Shown piece after piece: positions 58,801 through 64,000 of a stretch of DNA of 64,000 nucleotides. The notes under the pieces were generated by a model that ran no database searches, was not told where the DNA came from, and saw only the letters and a program-made list of their open reading frames with translations. The DNA is taken from NCBI RefSeq assembly GCF_000001735.4, contig NC_003075.7, positions 4,775,001 to 4,839,000 of the forward strand, read 5' to 3'. Origin of the DNA: Arabidopsis thaliana. Lineage: Eukaryota; Streptophyta; Magnoliopsida; Brassicales; Brassicaceae. The first letter of the stretch is position 1. Each line of letters begins with the position of its first letter. Made by a program: the position numbers and the translations under genes.

Positions 58801-59707
58801 AAATATTATCAATGGGTTAAAGAATATGTAAGTCTACATCATTTTAGTAATTTTTAAAAGTGATCATTTAAATTATGTTGATATTGTTATTGTTTATTTA
58901 TTATGTAGGTAACATATTGGAACCCTACTTCTCCATTTCCTACTTGGGTTCAAGAGATTGTGCATGGGCCTTTGAACAAGGTTAAAACTTGGCCAATGTA
59001 TTTCACACGAGGATATTTGTTTCATACGAAAAATCATGGCGTTAGACGAAAAACATGTAACTATGGGGTATGTGTTAAAAGAGAAAATTACGTGGATTCA
59101 TCTGATGAAGCGGATTTCTACGGTACCTTATATGATATCATAGAACTTCAGTATGAGGGCATCGTCAATTTGAAAATCACACTTTTTAAGTATAAGTGGT
59201 ATGATCCTGTGATTGGTAGAGGCACTCGGCGAAGCCATGGTGGTGTTGTAGACGTTCTATCATCTAGGAAATACAATAAATACGAGCCGTTCATTCTAGG
59301 TACATAATTAAGAATACATAAGGTTCTCTGTTAATTATTAAATAACTTTGTATTTTTATTAATATGTATAACTTGTGTATGCAGCATCCCACGCAGATCA
59401 AGTTTGTTATATTCCGTATCCATATACAAAGAAACCAAAAAGCATTTGGCTAAATGTTTTAAAAGTTAATCCTCGGGGAAACATTTATGGAGAATATGAA
59501 AACAATGATCCGACTCTTTTGCAAACAAAAAATGATGAAGCTGTGTTGCTGACTACAATTGAAGATCTGGTATTAGACAATCCGGTAGAAAGCTTAAACC
59601 CAATCATACTCGATTACGATGTCGGAGATGCTGAACCAGAAGATGAATTCCGATGTAATTTATCGTCTTCAAACGATGATGAAGTCGAAGATGATGAAGA
59701 GTACTAA
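55819..59707 (+). pseudogene. CACTA Tnp2-type transposase (Transposase_21 with DUF4218 and DUF4216), few lesions
   Basis: Starts MAGNFNNGGGGGFYRDWMYK at 55819. The N-terminal transposase-associated domain (HCPCSVCKNEK, GFMPDYYVWYKHGED) leads to the Transposase_21 core: SNNCMLFWKEDEQEDHCRFC, MRWHAEH, LCTDGFNPFG, WPVILTPYNLPPSMC, SGWITHGKFSCPICM and NIDVMHTEKNF. DUF4218 follows after an intron (ILPF region, LPYEPELGGPVQYRWMYPFE, RYAAGSIVESYI), then a DUF4216-type end (FYGTLYDIIELQYEG, WYDPV, DQVCYIPYPY) and an acidic C-terminus. Introns after 57970, 58402, 58651, ~58827 and 59299 have GT-AG borders. Lesions: TAG at 55903, a one-base loss at 56111-56112, TAG at 56418-56420 and an indel in the T-run near 57920. 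Tnp2 is the catalytic transposase that cuts at the CACTA ends. Confidence 0.88.
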
Positions 59708-59877
59708 ATGTGTGCTTTATATGTATATTAATTTTCCTATTTATATGAAATTTTTTTGTTTAAGAATATATCATATAATGTTTAATTATTTGAATAAATA
59801 TTACAGAAACCTTATAATTATCATGAATATTTATAATTATAATTAATTTGTTGGGCTGTCGGCATCCCAAGCCCAAG

Positions 59878-60290
59878 CCCAAACCCAATAAAATTAACGA
59901 CGGCAATACGACTAATAGACGATGGACGTTTAATGATATTGGGCTTTTAAATTTCGAGCCCAAACCCAAAAGAATTAACGACTATAATACGATTAACTTG
60001 CGACAGACGTTTTATTTGTTGGGCTTAGTAATTCCGAAGCCCAAACCTAATAATGTTAACGACGATATTACGACTAACATGCGAGACACCATTAATTTGT
60101 TGTGCTTTTAAATTCCGAAGCCCAAACCCAATAAAAATTAACGACTATTCAACGACTATTCGGCGACAATTGTCTTTATTGTTGGGCTTTCATATTTCGC
60201 GGCCCAAACCCAAAAAAATTAGTGACGAAAATACGACTACGTTGCGACTACCTGTATAAAAAAAACCCTAATTCGATCGATTCACTTCTC
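59878..60290 (+). promoter_or_regulatory. Five 81-bp promoter repeats with TGGGCTT and ACGACTA boxes
   Basis: GCCCAAACC (the last four with -C/T-A following) occurs at 59878, 59958, 60039, 60120 and 60202, intervals of 80-82 bases. Each unit combines TTGGGCTT or its complement (site II-like) with ATTAACGAC and ACGACTA words, the same words as in the element's subterminal arrays. A TATAAAAA at 60255 and a telo box AACCCTAA at 60264 follow, then a CTTCTTC-rich leader before the ATG at 60509. Confidence 0.75.
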
Positions 60291-60508
60291 ATTTCATCCA
60301 AACAAAACTCTTCTTCTTCGATCTTCTTCTTCAACTTCTTCTTCTTCGATCTTCTTCTACAACTTCTTCTTCGATCCATTTCATCTCATATCTACCTAAA
60401 CCCAGTCGAGTTCTTCACCTCTTCTTCTTCTCAGATCTGATTCGAATCGAATCATCTTCTCTTTCTTCGATCGTCCTCTTTCTTCGATCTCTTCGTCTCT
60501 CTTCAACC

Positions 60509-63089
60509 ATGCCTAACGCCGGTCGTGGAGGTTCACGAAAGAGGAAGACAACCCCCAACGTTACACAGAGAGCCGGAGGGTCCACACCGCTTGGAAGACC
60601 AGCTTCCCTGCCTCAGCAGTACGACTTCACTCCGGCGGCAGCGCCTCAAGTTCCTCTGACGCAGCCGCCTCAAACCGTCGGAGCCTCAACGTCAGCCCCC
60701 CCACTACCGCAACTATCCGCCGCCGCAATAACTATTCCAGAGCTCCACCACTCAGCGTGTTGATCCGCCGCCGCCGCGATCTGAAGAGGCGCAGTTTAAT
60801 CCACCGCCAGAAGCTCCTCTAAACCAAGAACAATCGGAGTCTCCAAATCCCAACTCTCAGGCATACACCCATCCATCTTCTCAAGGCAATAACTTTCAAG
60901 AGGGAGCTCCTCAATCGTTGTCGGAGCTACAAGAAGACTGAGCGAGGGCTCTCAATGACATACTTATGGTTCCCAGGAGGGAAATGTGGACCACCGTACT
61001 GTCTCATATTCCCAAGCCGAAGACTGAATAGTATGTGCTCTTCCTCAACCCTATTAGCTTGATTTAGATTCTGTATTTGCTTGTGTTAGGTTGCAGCAAT
61101 GATTAGCTTGTGTTAGGTTGTGTCTTGATTAACTTGTGTTAGGTTGTGTCTTGATTTGCTTGTGTTAGATTGTGGTGGATTGCTCTTGTGTCCGCTTTGT
61201 TAATTTGTTGTGAACATAGATTGTGTCTTGATCTGCTTGTATTAGATTGTTTCATTGGATTGTGTCTTGATTAGCTTCTGTAATACTCTGTCTTGATGAG
61301 CTTGTGTTAGATTGTGGTGGCTTGCTATCTTGTGTGAACATAGTGGTCATGTCTTGATGAGCTTGTGTTCTCTTGTGGTGGCTTACTCTCTTGTGTTCTG
61401 TTGTGGTGGCTTCCTATCTTGTGTTCTGTTGTGGTGGCTTGCTCTCTTGTGAACGCTTGCTATCTTCTGTGAACATAGTGGTCATGTCTAGCCTCTCTTG
61501 TGTTCTGTTGTGGTGGTTTGTTTTGTTGTGGTGGCTTGCTATCTTGTGTTCTGTTGTGGTGGCTTGCTCTCTTGTGAACGCTTGCTATCTTCTGTGAACA
61601 TAGTGGTCATGTCTAGCAATACTTGTGTTCTATTGTGGTGGCTTGCTCTCTTGTGTTCGCTTGCAATCATGTGTTCTCTTAAGTGGTTAGATTGTGTTGT
61701 CTTGCTTAGATAATCTAGCTTAGACTGTATTCTGTAGTCATCTCAGTTTAGATGTTGTGGTCTATTCTTTCTGTTGAGTTGTTTCACTAATGTAACATGT
61801 TTTTTTCTTTCATTGTTTCATGTGCATGGAGGTTTACTCGCGACAGGAGATCAAAGTTGGTTAGAAAGATCACTCGGATTTTTACACAGAAATTTAATGC
61901 TCCCTACTATAACTGGTCATGTGTGCCATTGGATAAAAGAGAGAGGTTATTTCTAGAGTTTGCGGTAAGCTGTCATGCATCTCTCTTACTTTCTTAACTT
62001 TCCTGCTTAATCTTTTAAATTTCACTAACTCAAGCTACTCTTTTTTGTAGAAAACTCACAGTTGGGATCCCTTAATAAGAGGGACTGTGCAGTATTACTT
62101 CAATGAGGTCTGTAAATGGCGCTTGAAGGACATGGTTAGCACCGCAAGGAGAACTAGAGAGCAGCCTCCATGGATTGGTGAAACTCTGTGGGCTGTTATG
62201 TGCGCTTACTGGGACACCGAACCAGCACAAAAACGGAGTCGGACCTATTCCAAAGCTCGTCTCTCTGACCGTAACGGTCTCGGTCCTCACATCCACTTCT
62301 CTGGGCCAAAGTCTTTTCAAGAAATCCAAGACGAATTTGCAAGTTTTTCTGTTACCTCTTTCAGTTACCTCACATGTATGTTTTTGAGTATTTGAGCTGT
62401 GTTGGTTTCATTGCAGGAGGAGAAATTGGGAAGAACGGTCACTATTGGTGAGGTGTTTGTAGAGACACATACTAAGTCGGATGGTACGTATGTTGATCGG
62501 AAGGCGGAGATGATTGCTCAAACTTATGAGCAGAATGTGAGAGATAGATTGTTACAGCTAAAGGCGGAAGCTTCTGCTGTGTCTGATGGGACTTCACGAC
62601 CTCGGGAGCTGACAAATGAGGAGTACACAACCATCTTTCTCGAGGTAAAATGTTGTAGTCTAAACCTCTTGACTTTGAGTTTATGGTTATTCTGTCACTA
62701 ATCTCTTCTTTATTTCTTTTCAGTCCACCGAAAGGGATTCAAGAGGCAATCCTTATGGACTTGGCAGTCTCAAAGACACATTAGGTTGTGCCAACCGCAA
62801 TCTCCCTGGAGAATCATCATCATCCTTTCTAGATTTAGAAGAACGGCTGAAGGAAGTGCAACGCAAGATTGAGGAGCAGGCTGCCTACAATGAGAAGCGA
62901 GATTCTGAGATTGCTGCGCGTGAAGCTGAGACAGCCCGAATCACGGCTGAGCAAAAGGACAAGCTCGAACACTTGTCCTTAGTGGAGAATCATCTCCGAC
63001 AAACAGATCTGCAATTCCTTGACTTCATGGCCTCTCAATCTTCGACAACCATAGAGCCTCTACCAGCTACTCCACAAAATGATCAATAG
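60509..63089 (+). pseudogene. CACTA second gene, Ptta/En/Spm-type plant transposase (TNPA-class)
   Basis: A basic start (MPNAGRGGSRKRKTTPN) and a Pro/Gln-rich region (to 60763) lead, after frame changes between 60760 and 60940, to MWTTVLSHIPKP-like sequence near 60985. After a long intron the conserved Ptta/En/Spm domain reads FTRDRRSKLVRKITRIFTQK, WSCVPLDKRERLFLEFA (61830-61962), WDPLIRGTVQYYFNEVCKWR, KRSRTYSKARLSDRNG and GPHIHFSGPKSF (62051-62345). The next exons give TIGEVFVETHTKSDGTYVD and DSRGNPYGLGSL, and a C-terminal coiled coil (LEERLKEVQRKIEEQ onward) ending at TAG 63089. Proteins of this class bind subterminal repeats of their own transposon. TGA and frame breaks in exon 1 suggest it is damaged. 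Confidence 0.8.
61080..61700 (+). repeat. Minisatellite in intron 1 of the CACTA second gene
   Basis: Repeats of CTTGTGTT(C/A), TTGTGGTGGCTTGCTCTCTT and GAACATAGTGGTCATGTCTA. A block of about 68 bases from CTGTTGTGGTGGCTTGCTCT is duplicated almost exactly at 61428 and 61550. The frames reported inside are translations of the repeat, not genes. Confidence 0.85.
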
Positions 63090-63309
63090 GTTTAGATTTC
63101 AGTCCCTTTTCCCTTGAACTTTGAACAATAATGTGTGTGTGTTTAGAACTTTGAACATTAGGTGTAAGTTGTGTTTTATGTATTTGATAGGATTTTCAAT
63201 AATAAATGTCTTTTTGTTACACTTTATAGCATTTCAAACAACAAACAAACCGAATTATCAGATTCGATGACCAACCAACAAAAAATCAAGATATGACCAA
63301 ATTCTTATT

Positions 63310-63847
63310 CGGAAACAAAATGTCGTCGTAAAGTCGTCGTAAAATAGTCGGAACATAGTCGTATCATAGTCGTAAAACAGTCACCAATATTACCGATTAT
63401 TATCTGACAACATAACAAAGTCGTTTAGTGATCGTAAAGGCATCGTAAAGTTGTCGTAAACTATTTAGCGACTACGATACGACAACCAGAACAGTGCCCA
63501 CAATCCAGTACAATTGATCGTAAAATAGTCGCAAAGTAGTCGTCAATAAAAGTACGACAATTTTACGACTACAAGAATCATCCCCCATATATAGTTTAAT
63601 TAATCGTAACATAGTCGCCATATAGTCGCCAAATGTTACGACCAATCAACGACTATTTCCTGCCGACTGTTTAGCAGTCGTATGTTAGTCGTAAACTTAC
63701 GACTAACATACGACTAACATACGACTATGTTGCTTAGTGACTATGTATATACAACTCATTGTTTAGTCGTCTAATAGTCGTATTATTCCGTTTACGACTA
63801 TGAAACGACTTGTTTTGTAGTCGGTTAACGTCTGTTTTTTTGTAGTG
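63310..63847. repeat. Right subterminal array with an 18-bp perfect hairpin
   Basis: Dense TAGTCGTA, TCGTAAA and ACGACTA words. At 63676-63715 AGTCGTATGTTAGTCGTA is followed, after the 4-base loop AACT, by its exact complement. The array ends in the CACTA terminus. Confidence 0.88.
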
Positions 63848-64000
63848 AATGGTGAATTATGGTAGTTGTAGCGAACATTATCCTGTTGATAGGTTAGTGG
63901 GACCAAATCCAAAAATAGATACAAATGTAGGTACCGTTCAGATGGTGAATGATGCTTTTCGTGAAAATATACACTCGTTTGATGGGAATAGTGATAGAGT
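63848..64000 (+). mobile_element. Older CACTA element, right continuation
   Basis: After the AAT duplicate the sequence resumes a decayed Tnp2-like frame: YPVDRLVGPNPKIDTNVGTV then QMVNDAFRENIHSF, parallel to VENPYVDMVNDAFNFNVG of the inner element (56180-56240). It runs off the window edge. Confidence 0.75.

Larger units (their letters stand above)
55280..63847 (+). mobile_element. CACTA (En/Spm) transposon, nearly complete, 8.57 kb
   Basis: The left terminus CACTACAAGAAAATAGG starts at 55280 and the right terminus TTTTTTTGTAGTG ends at 63847. AAT flanks both sides (55277-55279, 63848-63850), the 3-bp target duplication of this superfamily. Subterminal regions are packed with TAGTCGT/ACGACTA words. 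The two expected genes are present in order: a Tnp2-type transposase gene and a second gene of the plant Ptta/En/Spm transposase family. A few stops and frameshifts probably leave this copy non-autonomous, but it is young enough to keep its borders. Confidence 0.93.

Noticed and set aside
61373..61713. Cys/Val/Leu-rich frames in the CACTA intron
   Set aside because: They come from the TTGTGGTGGCTTGCTCTCTT minisatellite inside an intron.
1..64000. tRNA or rRNA genes
   Set aside because: No A/B-box pair with cloverleaf potential or rRNA-like sequence was noticed by eye; a dedicated scan was not possible.

Overview
This window is nuclear DNA from a Brassicaceae plant, most probably Arabidopsis thaliana or a very close relative, in transposon-rich pericentromeric chromatin. 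The evidence is its AT-rich, intron-bearing genes, Athila, CACTA, MULE, Helitron, LINE and Sadhu-like elements, and three intact host genes. The order NRPC11 (RNA polymerase III small subunit), then CSLC12 (xyloglucan glucan synthase), then a membrane J-protein matches my memory of the At4g07950-At4g07960-At4g07990 neighbourhood on chromosome 4. That placement is recollection plus protein recognition and has not been checked by alignment.

Layout. 1-7141: the 3' parts of two Athila (Ty3/gypsy) elements, one apparently inserted in the other; the outer one ends inside a gene of the At2g35280-like TPR family. 7142-10686: three tandem members of that family (one truncated by Athila, one intact, one frameshifted), with a 126-bp tandem repeat between the first two. 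10687-15115: poorly coding DNA with a LINE remnant in a possible old intron. 15890-19110: a short Myb/SANT-like gene with a site II/telo-box promoter, then a decayed host gene. 19440-22940: degenerate repeats, a MITE-like element, and a TIR element carrying a poly-A retroposon with a 19-bp target duplication. 22970-24510: NRPC11. 25963-26846: a small Helitron. 27628-30114: CSLC12 on the minus strand. 30340-33740: AT-rich DNA with no gene. 33742-34559: a second poly-A retroposon.

34781-47333 is the most interesting segment. It is a ~12.5-kb MULE of VANDAL/Kaonashi type holding (i) a DUF1985 gene ending in an Ulp1-like protease domain without its catalytic residues, (ii) a second DUF1985 gene whose C-terminus is an auxilin-like J-domain, (iii) a collapsed MULE transposase on the opposite strand, and (iv) dozens of copies of an 18-bp dyad motif (TTTACAA-N4-TTTTAAA) filling the introns and spacers. 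DUF1985 proteins of VANDAL elements include VANC anti-silencing factors that act on motifs in their own element's non-coding DNA, so this looks like a decayed relative of such a protein-motif system, with a captured chaperone domain.

47497-49147: 5' LTR, primer-binding site and gag start of another Ty3/gypsy element. 49544-49595: an snRNA-type promoter signature. 49985-50430: a LINE scrap. 50650-53937: the seven-exon J-protein gene (minus). 54500-64000: an older CACTA element interrupted by a nearly complete CACTA (55280-63847, AAT target duplication) with a Tnp2 transposase gene and a Ptta/En/Spm-type second gene. That second gene is preceded by five 81-bp repeats combining TGGGCTT boxes with the element's ACGACTA motif.
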